From Haplomitrium mnioides (taxonomy: Eukaryota > Marchantiophyta > Haplomitriopsida > Calobryales), in NCBI GenBank assembly GCA_049999725.1, contig JBNGIS010035816.1, positions 103,631 to 129,179 on the forward strand: a stretch of 25,549 nt of DNA. The letters run 5' to 3'. Positions 11,301 through 21,565 of the stretch are shown here, piece by piece. The first letter of the stretch is position 1. Each line of letters starts with the position of its first letter. The notes under the pieces were generated by a model. The model saw only the letters and a list, made by a program, of their open reading frames with translations, searched no databases and had not been told where the DNA came from. The position numbers and the translations under genes are program-made.

Positions 11301-11660
11301 AGTCAACTTCGAAAGAGGGTCAAACCGACGGTCCGCCTACCTCTTTGTGAGGCGGTGTCGGACGGCGCCTTTCAAATGACGTGGCGCTTGAGAAAGCTTG
11401 GAAGAGGTCCGCGGGTTAACTTCGGAAGCAGGTCAGCGCATCGGTCCGCCTACCCCTTTGCGGGGCGGCGTCGGACGGAGCACTTTGAATGACGTGGTAA
11501 CCTCGGAAGCTTTGGGTAAGTCAAAGAACACACGACAACAAGTCAAAGCCTGTCGGGCATCGGGCCACGTGCAGGTCAACTTCGGACAAAGAGTCAACGC
11601 GGCGGTCCGCCTACCCCTTTGCGGGGCGATGTCGGATGGCGAGGCCTTGGACGATGTGGC
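11301..11660. repeat. Three dispersed 33-bp hairpin-forming repeats
   Basis: A GTCAACTTCGG-like lead is followed by a GTCCGCC-to-GTCGGAC inverted repeat at 11331-11363, 11444-11476 and 11605-11637. The arms GTCCG and CGGAC enclose a second CCCC/GGGG stem around a TTTG-type loop in the latter two. Each is always exactly 33 bp, while spacing varies (113 and 161 bp). They lie in GC-rich sequence unlike the surrounding AT-rich DNA. Confidence 0.75.
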
Positions 11661-14600
11661 ACTCAAAGGGGATCTGTGGAATATTCGAGGAGAATCTACA
11701 AAGATTCTTGTGGACTAGGTTCCGTAGGGCACTTCAGAACTCTGTTTCAAGGAATCTTTTGGAGTTGGTTCCATGGGAATCTATGGAATCTTAGCCCGCA
11801 AGATTCCTCGGACGCCCTATAGAGTTACCGCTATACTTGGTACTTCTCCACCAACTGATAGGGCACGTTGCGCGATCTCCTTTTTTGTTGTAAGAGGGTT
11901 AACGAATAGTGGAGCTACACGTCATCACCTCCCATTCCAAGCCCAACGGGATTAACAACCTTTCAACGGGAAGGGCTCGGGGGATCAGCGAACGCTCGGG
12001 GGGTATACATCGAGGGGCTCCGATTTTGATCGGGTTGATGCACAAGCAATCGAGGGACGCGATTGCGACCTCAAGATAAGGGAATCGCAATGAGGTAAAG
12101 CAGGAGGAAGAATCCAATGAGAAGCTACGTGAAGCAAGTGAACTCGCACTGGGGGCAAGCGGGGGTGGAGGTGGACTGGAGGGGCGCTGAGAATCGCTAG
12201 GTGGGGAGCTCTAGAGGCTCAAGCGATCTAGGTGAACTCATCCCCATGAGTGGACTAGGGGCGGAGGTGGATTGATACGGGAGTCTAGAATGACCAGCTG
12301 AGAAATCGAGAGAGGCTACCAAGTAAGGAGCTTGGAGTCGTCTCTACATTCCTTATGCGGGAGGATAAACCCAGAGTGTTTGGAGTACACTCTGGTGTAA
12401 TTCTTCAAGTGAAGCTGAGAGGGTGGGCTGCATTAGTGCCTGCGCACTGCGAAGTAAGACCTGTCAAGGCTCGGGGTGGAGTGGGCTACCTACAATCGAG
12501 AAGACTATCTTCTAGATGTGGAAGTGAAAGAAATTCTCTTCCTAGCATGAGGAAGTAAAGTTAAGGCTTCTCGCGAGGGAAGTTGAAAAACTATCTGGAG
12601 ATGGGTGTGTGGGTGGATGTTGGTGTGAAGGTTGGAAGGCAGCAAATGATTCTGAAGGGAAGAATCTGTTGGTGAGATCAATCCAGAGGGCCTTCAAAGA
12701 CTCTGTTTAATTGCAATACATAGTGTAAATGTGTTTATGTATCTGTGTATAGTTAGATTTACATTTTGCATTTGAGTTCAAAAGACCCTTTAGACTATGA
12801 CACATCATGACCAGTTGAGCAGACCTTGGGACAGCTCTGGAAGGGGAGTCAAGCCCCTTGACACAGCCAAGTAATCCTAAGGGTAAATGCTCCCTGTTCA
12901 TGATCCTGTTTTATAGTTTAGGAAATAGTTCCTCTTAGGCTAGTTAGGAATCATTTGTATCAGTCTTGTGACAACCCTGAGAGGGGGAGTCCAGTACTCT
13001 ATCATTCGTTCAGTGGTGCAAGTCACAACACCTTTCTGCCCCACAACATACAAGGTGGCAGGGTCTCTAGATTTGGACCCTTGGAATATATTGAAGGAAT
13101 TACACAAGGAAAGCTGGGTGTGGTAAATGTGGACTAGGGGTTGCATGAATGAATGATTTGAGTGTAACCAGAAGAGAGTGAGTGGTGAACAAAAAGGCTT
13201 GTAAGGAAAGGGAGAATCCTTAAGGCCTCAAAGTGATAACTGGCAAGGGGCCATCTCAGAAAAGAACCTGAAAGCCTTGAATATGTCCTCCCCTGCCTTC
13301 AAAGCAACATCTGAAAAGGTTAAGGCTTGAAACAGGGGAGTGACAATCTGTGGTGAAGATTCATTTGAAAGAAAGGAGGTCTGCGACAAGAATCGAATGA
13401 TGCAATAAACGGGATACCCTGCCAAGATATGAATGTGAGAAAACGATCTACAAGAAAACAATCTGCTGCAAACGACCTATGAAGGGAGCCCTCCGAAATC
13501 TGAAGATGAGAAGAGTTCTTGCAAAGAACGATCGAGTTATTGCAAAGATGACCCCCCTGTTGTGTTGAAATGCTCGAATGACTATCTTACTACAACATTT
13601 GAATAAGGAGGGGTTAATTTACAAGGGCCTATACATAGTTCCTATAACAAACTATTGGGAAAGTTAGAGTAAGGAGATATTATGAAGGGTTCTTATACTA
13701 AGAGTATTATCGACTTAGTGTGAAGAGGAACTACGAAGAGTTCCTATATCGAGTTGTTAAGCTGATCCGAAGTGAGAGAGAGGAAATATTTTCCGAAGGT
13801 CTGATCGGAAGCGCGAGTGTCATAAATCTAAAGATCGGATTGTAAGTGAGGTTCGAAGTGTCTGAAGAATGGATCGGAAGCAGTTTCAATAGTCCGATAG
13901 TCCAAAGAGCGGATCGAAAAAATGGCTCAAACTAAGAGAAAATTTGATGGATTAGAATGATTGGCAAAAGGATGATTTGATGACGTTACGCGCCGATTGA
14001 TGATTGGTGTTGAAGAACATGCACAATTTCAGAAGTGAAGAATGATGGGCGAAGCAATGATTTATCGAGAATTTGGTGCTGGTTGGGAGAGTTCGAATAG
14101 GGAGTTCAGAAAGTTCTAACGGATGATTTGTGAATTTTGAAAGTTTGAAAATTAAAAAGTAGAAAAGGAAGAGTGAGTGAAAAGCTCAAAAATTAGTATA
14201 GGAATATTTGTTAGTAATTAGTTCTAATGGCAAGATAAGTTAGTGTAAGTAAGTAGGAGTTAGTTATTTAGTTTAAGAACGTGATGTGAGTAGCTAGTTC
14301 TAATAGAAAGATTAGTATGGAAGAGTTAGCTTAAAAGGAACATTAGAAAGTAAGTTAGTTTTTTTTACAAGTTTGTGAATTACTATGACAGTCATTTGCT
14401 AGAGTTAGTTAGAGCAAGATAGGGATACAAACCTGGATGCGAGTTCCTATCATGTTGGTTATCTCATTGTACATTTGGTGCTTCAGAAGGAGCAGCGTGA
14501 GTGAGGAACAATGAACTGAAGTTAGATTCTGGTGGTAAATGTTTTGCAAGTTTTCAATTTAAGAAATCACACAGATTGCATTAGAGAAGGGCATGTCAGA

Positions 14601-15380
14601 GGGTACTTGAGTGTATTCTATTGGTGGATTTGGGTTCTGAATTCCATATTGTAATTTGTGGGAGATTTGGTGGCAATCAAGTCTACTTTGGGTTCTATTC
14701 TATTCTATGTCTGTATACATGTGTTAGATTGTGGAATCTTGAAAAAAAAGAACCTTTTGTGATTCTCCAACTAGTGGATGCTGGTTGGTGGATTACAGCA
14801 GAGCAATCATTGCTCAGAATTGTGTGTGCCTATAGAGTAGGTGGGCATTTCACAAGCAAAAAGAGTAGTGGGTGGTTGGAGGAACAGTAGTTGGATGTGA
14901 GATTAGGAGGATCGTTCCATAGCTGAGTTCTTAGCATCAAGCTTTAGGGTATATCAGGTTGGAGTGGCTTGAGTATCAAACTTGAGAGAAGTGAAGTGGT
15001 CTAATGAAGGTATGTACTAGAGTGTTGTTCTGAGAGTTCCAAGCAAGTTGGGGAACTGGTTGCTTGGGAATGTTTCTGATTTAGCTCTAATTTAAAATCT
15101 GCATGTACATCAGTTTTCTTATCCTACGAATGTCAATCATGCAATTTGTATGATTCTTAGCTATTATTCTGATATGCTAATCGGTTAGAAGTGCTTATTT
15201 GTGTTTTATATGGAGAGAGGGTTTTCAGACCAAGAGAAGGAGAGCGGTCCATCTCTGAACTAACATAGTGCAGTTTCAGAACTCTATAAAGAATCAAGAA
15301 AGTCGGTAAAATCGATTTAAAAGCAGATTTCTATATAGATTTTGCGTGGTTTGACCCCTGGTTGCGTTATTTGGGGCTGG
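11661..15380. other. Non-coding interior of the insertion, right part
   Basis: About 3.7 kb with no recognisable protein. It is purine-rich on the plus strand to about 14400 and AT-richer after that. Words such as GATCGGA recur around 13800-13920, and TTAGTTCTAAT-like words around 14210-14310. The largest open stretch (14621-14890 plus) has no known motif. I see no LTR pair or transposase. Confidence 0.4.
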
Positions 15381-15405
15381 AGTGCCCACCACTGTGCTAT
15401 GAGAG

Positions 15406-15812
15406 TGTTCTATGAATGAGTTTTATTTGGATAAGTTGGAAAAATAGTTCTTGTCTAAAGGATGAGTTTTATATGGAGAGATTGGAATAATAGTTGCTCT
15501 ATACATGAGTTTTAAGGGAATATGGTGGAATAATAGTTTGTTTTCTATGGATGAGTTTTATATGGATGTCTTGGAGTTATAGTTTTTCTATCAATGAGTT
15601 TTATATATATAGTTGGAATAATGGTTGTTGTTCTTTAAATGAGATTTATGTGGATAGGTTGGAATAATAGTTGTATTCTATGGATGAGTTTCATATGCAT
15701 AGGTTGGAAAAATAGTTGTTCTATGGATGAGTTTTATATGGATACGTTGGAATAATAGTTGTTCTATAGATGAGTTTTATATGGATAGGTTGGATTAGTA
15801 GTTGCTCCTATT
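15406..15812. repeat. 43/46-bp minisatellite, third segment
   Basis: The same unit as at 5549-8546, in the same orientation, resuming right after the 6.85-kb insertion. It stops about 45 bp before the end of the Copia LTR. This continuity is the main evidence that the intervening block is an insertion. Confidence 0.85.
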
Positions 15813-15855
15813 GGAGTGCATAGATACCATTCTCTAGGATTGGATCAATGTACAA

Positions 15856-16117
15856 TGTAAACGAAGATAATAGAATCTAGCATATAGAAGGGAATTCCTA
15901 TGTGTGATTATGAAAACTCCAATGAGTTTAACACTTGCAACAATTTGCAACAATGAGCAATTGTGTGGTGTCATGTGTGCTTCTCTCATTTTACTAGTCT
16001 TACTAACTTATGTATATATACTAAGTCTGGCAAAACTAATTTAATTATAGATAAACCTTGAGTTAATTATCCCTAGAACTTAAGCTAACTATTCAATGAT
16101 AGCTTGTGCTTTTTACA
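15856..16117 (-). repeat. 3' LTR of the Copia element
   Basis: On the minus strand this 262-bp segment starts TGTAAAAAGC right after the polypurine tract and ends in TTACA, giving perfect 5-bp inverted ends (TGTAA/TTACA). The 5' LTR is not in the window, so the duplicated target cannot be checked; the bases just outside are TTGTA on the minus strand. Confidence 0.7.
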
Positions 16118-16130
16118 CTCGCCCTCAAGC
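16118..16130 (-). promoter_or_regulatory. Copia polypurine tract
   Basis: The minus strand reads GCTTGAGGGCGAG immediately before the LTR TGT. Plant Copia elements typically have a GAGGGGGAG-like tract here to prime plus-strand DNA synthesis; this one has one interrupting C. Confidence 0.75.
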
Positions 16131-16139
16131 TCATAAAGA

Positions 16140-17973
16140 GGTAGCATGTCTAACAAGGCTCTAAACTTGAAAAACAAAGCTGGACTTAATCCTTGGTAAA
16201 CATATAAGCTTGCTGGTCTGTAGTACAGATATACTTGAGCTCCATTACTCCATCCAATACCTTCTCTCGAAGAAAGTGATAACGAACCTCAATTTCCTAA
16301 CGTGCATGAAATACCGAGTTCTTTGCAAGCATGATGCTACTTATACTATCACAATAAAGAATGAAAGGTTGTTGAACTTGCTAAAATTTATCTGTCATCA
16401 ATTATAGCAACCACATCAGTTCACACGTTGTGATAGCAACTCCTCGATGTTCAGATTCGATGCTTGACAGTGCAACAATTGGTTGTTTCTTACTATTCCA
16501 TGAGATAGTGGCACTTCCAAGACAAAATGAGAACCCATTGGTGCTCCTCCTATCTGAAATACTTCCAGCACAATCTTTGTTTGTAAATCTACTCAATTCA
16601 AGTGAAGACAATGCAGAAAATGCACGATAAAAAAGATTGTAGTTGAGAGTAGATTTAATACATCTTAAGATTACTCTTGTTGCGTCAAGGTGTGGTTTCC
16701 TAGGCTTTTGCATGAACTGTGCCACCATCCTAACTGCATAATTGATGTCAGGTCTAGTGATAGTGAGATATATCAAGGACCCAACGATTTATCAAAAACA
16801 ATGTGGCATTTTCAAGTAATTCACATTCATCAATATTTAACTTTAGATTGGACTGAATAAGTACTGAAATGGGCTAAGATCCTGTCAATAACAATTTGAT
16901 GATAGGTTCAAATTGTACTGTCTTTGGCCAATCCAAATTCTACTTGAAGTTGAAATAACTTCAATTTCCAAGAAAAACCATAAAGCTCCAACATCTTTCA
17001 TTTGGAACTTAGATTGTAATAACTTCTTGACCTCTTTTATGTCATCATCACAGTCAATCATCTACATATATGGCTAAAAGAACAAGAACAGATTCAGTTT
17101 GAAGAATATATAGCGAAGAGTCGACATTTGACACTTGAAAACCAATCATCACTAAAACTTCAGAAAGCTTATCATTCCAATCTCTCAAGGCCTGCTTTAG
17201 ACCATATAAAGCCTTCTTAAGTCTGAAAACATGCCTAGAACATCTTTCATTCACATATCCTTTCAGTTGAGTCAAATATATTGTTTCTTGTAAATCTCCA
17301 TGTAGAAAGGCATTGTTGACATCAATGTGATGTAGAATCCACCTTTTGCTTTAAAAAAAGGCAATACAGTTCTGATAGTTTTCAGCTTGACAACTGAACT
17401 GAAGGTCTCCTCATAGTTAATACCATACTCTTGGGCATAACCTTTTGCAACTAAACGTGCTTTGTAGCGATTAACACTACCATCCACATTGTGTTTGATT
17501 TTATAAATCCATTTATAGTTAATAGATTTCACCCCCTCTGGTAATTCAACCAGATCCCATGTCTGATTCTCAAACAGTGCTTCCATCTCCTCATCCATGG
17601 CTATTCGCTATTTTTCGGCTTTTACGGCTTCTTTGAAAGAAATTGGTTCTTTCTCTTTTATGACTTCTATCATGTATGCATAATGAAATGCTATATAGAC
17701 ATCAAATTTCAATCTATCTACTGGATATTTACCCGAAGTCTTCACCCTCCCTGATCTCTATAGAATAGCTTCATTCGATTGATGTACACGCTTCACGCCT
17801 TTTGTAATCGTTTGTGGAATATTGAGTTTATCTTCTTCAATACTTTGATCACTCTCATCACTATAAGATATATTCTGAGTCTGATATGTGATTTCAGGCA
17901 CTGCTATTTGCTTTCCCTTGTCATTTAGAAAAGATCTCACTTTTGAAATTTTTTGACAAGACGTATTTATCAA
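16140..17973 (-). pseudogene. Copia Pol C-terminal part: reverse transcriptase and RNase H, degenerate
   Basis: After an Ile/Ser/Glu-rich linker (17973-17758), the RT opens with MDEEMEALFENQTWDL at 17598. It continues with YKARLVAKGYAQEYGINYEE, then FRLKKALYGLKQALRDWNDK, and the catalytic YVDD at 17057-17068. Frame breaks occur near 17330 and 17275, and again directly after YVDD. RNase H follows: YLTITRPDINYAVRMVAQFM, then SDRRSTNGFSF and SKKQPIVALSSIESEH (16776-16402). The first catalytic Asp region reads FTNKDCAGS where DADWAG is usual. The end of the polyprotein (CDS-x-SSIMLAKN, then FTK) runs to the polypurine tract. Order and motifs are diagnostic of Ty1/Copia; the copy cannot make active enzyme. 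Confidence 0.88.
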
Positions 17974-18088
17974 CTTTCCACTAGAACTTAAAGTTGAGAT
18001 GTTGGTTTGACATGAAACTCTGGGAATTTGTTCAGGGGTTTTATGTGTCTCTTTAAACCTTTGGAATCCTTAGAAATCTCTGCAAAAC

Positions 18089-19414
18089 TTACTGGTTGAT
18101 ACAAGTACTTAGTTCATCGAAAACAACATCACAACTAACTCTTATTGCTCTTGTGATTGGATTGTAACACTTGTAACCTTTCTGGTCCACTAAGTTACCA
18201 ACAAAAATACACTTCTCAGCCTTTGGATCAAGATTTTTTCTCAGTTCTTCATGAATATACACATATGCATGGCATCCAAATATCTTAGCATGATGCAAAT
18301 CGGGTTTTCGCCCATAATATGCCTCTTCGAGGGTCTTGTATATGTGGCCAACTCTCTTGTGCCAAGTATTCAGATTTGAACCTAAACCTTTCCCATGAGC
18401 AATATATACCGATTTTGTTTCAGGAATGTTTACATTGAATGTAAACAATCTTCCAACCTTCTCTCCTCTAATCCTGACCTTATAATGGTCCTTCACATCC
18501 TTCATAAATACTCCATAGGCGTTAAACTTCACTTGGTATCCCTGGTCTACAATTTGACCCACCAAAACCATATTCTTGGTGATTTCAAGTACATGTAAGA
18601 CATTTGTGAGAAACTTAAGACCTCCATTCTCAACAAGTAAGGACACATCTCCAATATGCTCTATGGGGTGTATAGAATCATCCCTTGTTGCATCTGCTCC
18701 ATGGTGTGAAACCATTCTTCATGGCTAGTCATGTGGTTAGTAGCTCTCAAATCAAGAAACCATATTTGTGATTCTTCTTGTGATTGATTTGAGTGTTTTT
18801 GTGAGCTCATCATTTGTTGGGCTGTGAACATACTACCTGAACTTTTAAGTAGAAGATGAATAATGAGTTTGTTGTTCTCTGCCTTGAGATTGTCTTTTGT
18901 AACAATCTTTCAAAACATGACCAATTTTACCACAAAAATTGTATGTAGGGCCATTTCTTGAAAAACTTGAGGTTTGAGCTCTTCCTTGACCTCTTGATGA
19001 ATGTTAGCCTCTATAGTAGGTTTGTTTTGTATGTCAAGAATATGAGAACTGGTTCTTGGTACTCTGGAATTAAGCTCTTCCACCTCTTCCTCTTGAAGAG
19101 TTGTTTGATGAAGCTCCTCTACAACTTTGTGAGTAGAATGCTTTTGATTCTGAATTTTCTGAACTGAATTTATGTGAATTCTTTTGTTCTTGATGAACAA
19201 GCAATGCTACAAGTTGCTGAAAATCTGGTGAATTCTCACGAACTGCAATGGATGTTCAAAAATGAGAATATCCTTTTTCAATGCCATTCAAGGTGAGTGC
19301 TACCAAATTGTCATCATCAATGAGACTACCAATAGATGCCAACTGATTTGCAATAGTTTTGACCTTCAACTGATCATATGAAGCTCTTTCTTCAATTGTA
19401 TTTTTCGAGAATTT
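18089..19414 (-). pseudogene. Copia Gag, protease and truncated integrase, degenerate
   Basis: Gag enters mid-domain with KNTIEERASYDQLKVKTIAN then DDDNLVALTLNGIEKGYSHF. Its zinc knuckle at 18902-18943 has Tyr in place of the first Cys (YNFCGKIGH, then KDC). The protease signature WFLDLRATNHMT (around 18742-18753) has DLRA where the family has D-S/T-G-A; both changes fit single transitions. The pre-integrase region then reads NVLHVLEITKNMVLVGQIVD and LNTWHKRVGH. After this the reading jumps at about 18331-18346 straight to EEAYYGRKPDLHHAKIFGCH, the segment that normally follows the integrase catalytic core. Roughly 180-200 residues carrying the DDE core are therefore deleted, in frame. The N-terminal part of Gag and the 5' LTR are missing because copy B begins at 19415. 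Confidence 0.85.
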
Positions 19415-19435
19415 AACAACCGCTACTTTGAACCA

Positions 19436-19719
19436 AGAACCACTACTGAGTTCTTGTTTCACTTGGTAGTCAAAATTTATGTTTGAAATCTTCTTTTTGA
19501 AAAGAAAATCATTTTTTATAAACACAACATACATATTTTACATTGAGATTATATTTCAAACATTTTTTTGTAGAAAATACCTTGCAAAACAAGCATTTTG
19601 GTTATTCAAATATTTTATCAAAACTTCACAATATTGTGAATAAACTAAATTCATCAAAAATAAAATAAAACATATATCTTTTGGTGGAAAAAAATTATAG
19701 GAAAACGTAAATGTCCAGT
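19436..19719 (-). other. AT-rich 3' tail of copy B
   Basis: This aligns with about 2000-2280 of copy A (for example GAAATATAATCT and CCAAGTGAAACA blocks on the minus strand) despite low complexity, so the tail belongs to the repeated unit. No gene is present. Confidence 0.6.
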
Positions 19720-20060
19720 CGAGTAAGGACTTTGAACCTGACTTTGAGCATCATATTTAACAAATCCTATGCAAGTATAGACTCCAAACTAGAACCGTAA
19801 ATCCTATGCACGTATAGACTCCGAACAAAAATCCTAAAGCCTGTGCATGCTTAGACTCTGAACAAGAACAATGAAGCTATGCATGCATGGACTTTGAACT
19901 AGAACCCTAGAGCTATTGCAAGCTAAGATTCTAAACAAGAACCCTACAGCCTATGCAAGCATAGACATTGAACAAGAACCCTTTGGCTTATGGGTGAAGG
20001 GACTCTGAACAATAACCTGAGAGCTTATGCATGCAGGGAATCCGAACAAGAGCTAGGTAG
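19720..20060 (-). repeat. 3' tail array of palindromic units, copy B
   Basis: Units of about 40 bp contain CTATGCAAGCATAG-like palindromes and GTTCTTGTTCAGAGT-like spacers. It is the counterpart of 1620-1970, downstream of the coding region. The palindromes are more decayed than those in the introns. Confidence 0.7.
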
Positions 20061-20266
20061 CTTTAATCCGCAATGACACTAAACAATGCACAAAGACTCA
20101 AAATCATTCTTAGATTAGCAATTGACTTCAAACCATTCTTAGAGTCATACAAATGAGTCATACAGTTCTTAAGCCTACCAAACTAAATCGTGATGAAAAG
20201 ACTTGAAATAGATTGAGAGAGCAACAAGATGAAACTTTCGTAGATAAAAATTTGGAAAACATAAAC

Positions 20267-20272
20267 TTTATT
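20267..20272 (-). terminator. AATAAA polyadenylation signal of copy B
   Basis: AATAAA on the minus strand, 27 bp after the stop codon of the last exon, at the place equivalent to 1408-1413 in copy A. Confidence 0.5.
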
Positions 20273-20299
20273 AATAATACAAATTGTTCAAACAGATCC

Positions 20300-20917
20300 T
20301 TAGACTCTATCATTTTCAAGAGGAATTGTCTCATCTAAATCCACAAGCTGAGCATCTGCAGTTGCTAGAAAATCTTGTCGAGACTTTCCAATCTCCAATA
20401 TTACAATAGAGTCACCAAAAGCACTTGCCGTACAAGGAGGAATAGGTTCATTGTGGTATGCAAAAACTATTTGTGACTTAGTCACATCGGATGGCAAGGA
20501 AGTCATTGTCAAAACCCTCTGAAGAATATAAATAGACTAACGTCTATCATATTCCATGGCAATGCAGTTTTGCATCAACTTTAAAGCACAAAAAAGCTTG
20601 TGTCAGACCCAGAGCAGAGATCAACGATCCAATCCTGCTCTGTTGATAAATGGTTAATAAAAAAATTGTAGAGAGCTTGCGGCTTCTAATAAGCATTAAT
20701 AGAAGCATCATCTCCTGGATGTTTAAGTTTTGCCGAAATTGCAGGGCAACTAAAAACACTCTGTATAATCTGCCGAGGAAGTCTGGTCGCAGAAGCAAGT
20801 TGTAAATTAAAGAGGCGCATGCTCCTCTTTCCTTCCTTAGTCCAATAGCCCACTATCCAACACTCATGGGCATGTGCGATTTTGAGACCACCAAAATGAT
20901 GAATATTGCTTTTGTCC
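20300..20917 (-). pseudogene. Copy B last exon: methyltransferase motif I region, frameshifted
   Basis: The exon starts after an AAG acceptor (20919-20918). It encodes IAHAHECWIVGYWTKEGKR, then LKHPGDDA, FFINHLSTEQDWIVDL and a damaged motif I (CSGSDT where copy A has YSGYGT). Relative to copy A there are two 1-bp deletions, one near 20757 (three G/T-run bases) and one just after motif I. There are also nonsense codons where copy A has Gln (YQKP) and His. The C-terminal 70 residues (20512-20300, ending NDRV-stop) are open and about two thirds identical to 1168-1380 of copy A. The methyltransferase is inactive in this copy. Confidence 0.75.
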
Positions 20918-21018
20918 CTTCAAAAAGAAAAACAATCAAATCAAACATTGCAACCAAAATGCACGAGAAGTAAAAACAAAGAAATCAAAAACAAAAAATA
21001 AATAAAAGAACAGCTCAC
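20918..21018 (-). other. Intron between methyltransferase exons, copy B
   Basis: The donor is GTGAGC at 21018 and the acceptor is TTTTTGAAG at 20918. Length is 101 bp against 95 bp in copy A, and the position is identical. The split codon here is TA-G, a stop, where copy A has TG-G (Trp). Confidence 0.75.
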
Positions 21019-21565
21019 TAGATATTGTGGTCGATTGCACAACAGACTTTAGAAAAAGCATCCTCGACGATGCCAAATTGTTGCGAAGAATGAATGATCA
21101 CAAAAGACCAAAAGTCCAAAGTTGTAACTGCTGCAAAAGATGATACCATATCAAAAATGTCATCTTTTGAAAAAGGTTCCGAGTCATCATGCTTGCATTC
21201 CTTAAGGTTGTACCCATAAGGAATATCAACATCAGCCAAAGTGAAAAACCTAGGTTTCGCAAGGCCTTTCAATTGTCGAGCGTTGGCCTCCCCATGGACT
21301 TGATAAAAAGCTACGTAAAGACCATGGACATATGACATTAATTCATCTTCCTCGTCTCTTACAACTCCTTCACTGCAACACCACTTTACTGCCGTGCTTT
21401 CAACTCTCTAACCTTTTGGTAGTGGAGAAAAAAAGCAGGACGATAAGAGACCAACATGGGAGGCTGGTCTTGATCTTCAGCGACTTCCTCAGCCCTAGAT
21501 TCTTTCCTTCCTTTTCCAGCTGCTGTCAGTTTCTTCGCTAGCTGTCGTTTAAATGTTTTGTCCCC
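21019..21565 (-). pseudogene. Copy B exon with methyltransferase motif IV
   Basis: The exon starts after TGCAG at 21566 with GDKTFKRQLAKKL, a basic segment, then LVSYRPAFFLHYQKVRELKA. A short deletion relative to copy A (about 21345-21370) shifts the frame. The frame then reopens: VAFYQVHGEANARQLKGL, FTLADVDIPYGYNL with motif IV D-I-P-Y-G at 21213-21227, and FDMVSSFAAVTT followed by FVIIHSSQQFG. In beta-class enzymes the motif IV loop flips and holds the target base; Ile in place of the second residue of DPPY is unusual, but both copies have it. Copy A matches closely over the exon. Confidence 0.75.

Larger units (their letters stand above)
8547..15396. mobile_element. 6.85-kb insertion in the minisatellite, candidate TIR element
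   Basis: The minisatellite stops before 8547 and resumes after 15405. The inserted block begins CACAGTTGTTGACA and ends, read inward on the minus strand, CACAGTGGTGGGCA. Counting the shared preceding AG, 13 of 16 terminal bases match (8545-8560 against 15398-15383). Flanking 9-mers are TTGTGAGAG (8538-8546) and CTATGAGAG (15397-15405); they match at 7 of 9 positions and both differences are transitions. A 9-bp duplication would fit Mutator-like elements, but no transposase is visible and the TIR is short. The right flank also resembles the minisatellite motif CTATGGATGAG, so the duplication is not certain. The content is non-coding and repeat-rich, so a non-autonomous element with nested insertions is possible. 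Confidence 0.45.

Noticed and set aside
14621-14890. 89-aa plus-strand ORF as a gene
   Set aside because: No motif, no homologous copy and no supporting splice or promoter context; its length is within chance for this composition.
15817-15830. Primer-binding-site-like ATGGTATC...GCA on the minus strand beyond the Copia LTR
   Set aside because: Only about 10 of 13 bases match the initiator tRNA-Met complement, and it lies 25 bp or more beyond the LTR end, whereas a PBS normally abuts the LTR. Chance is likelier.
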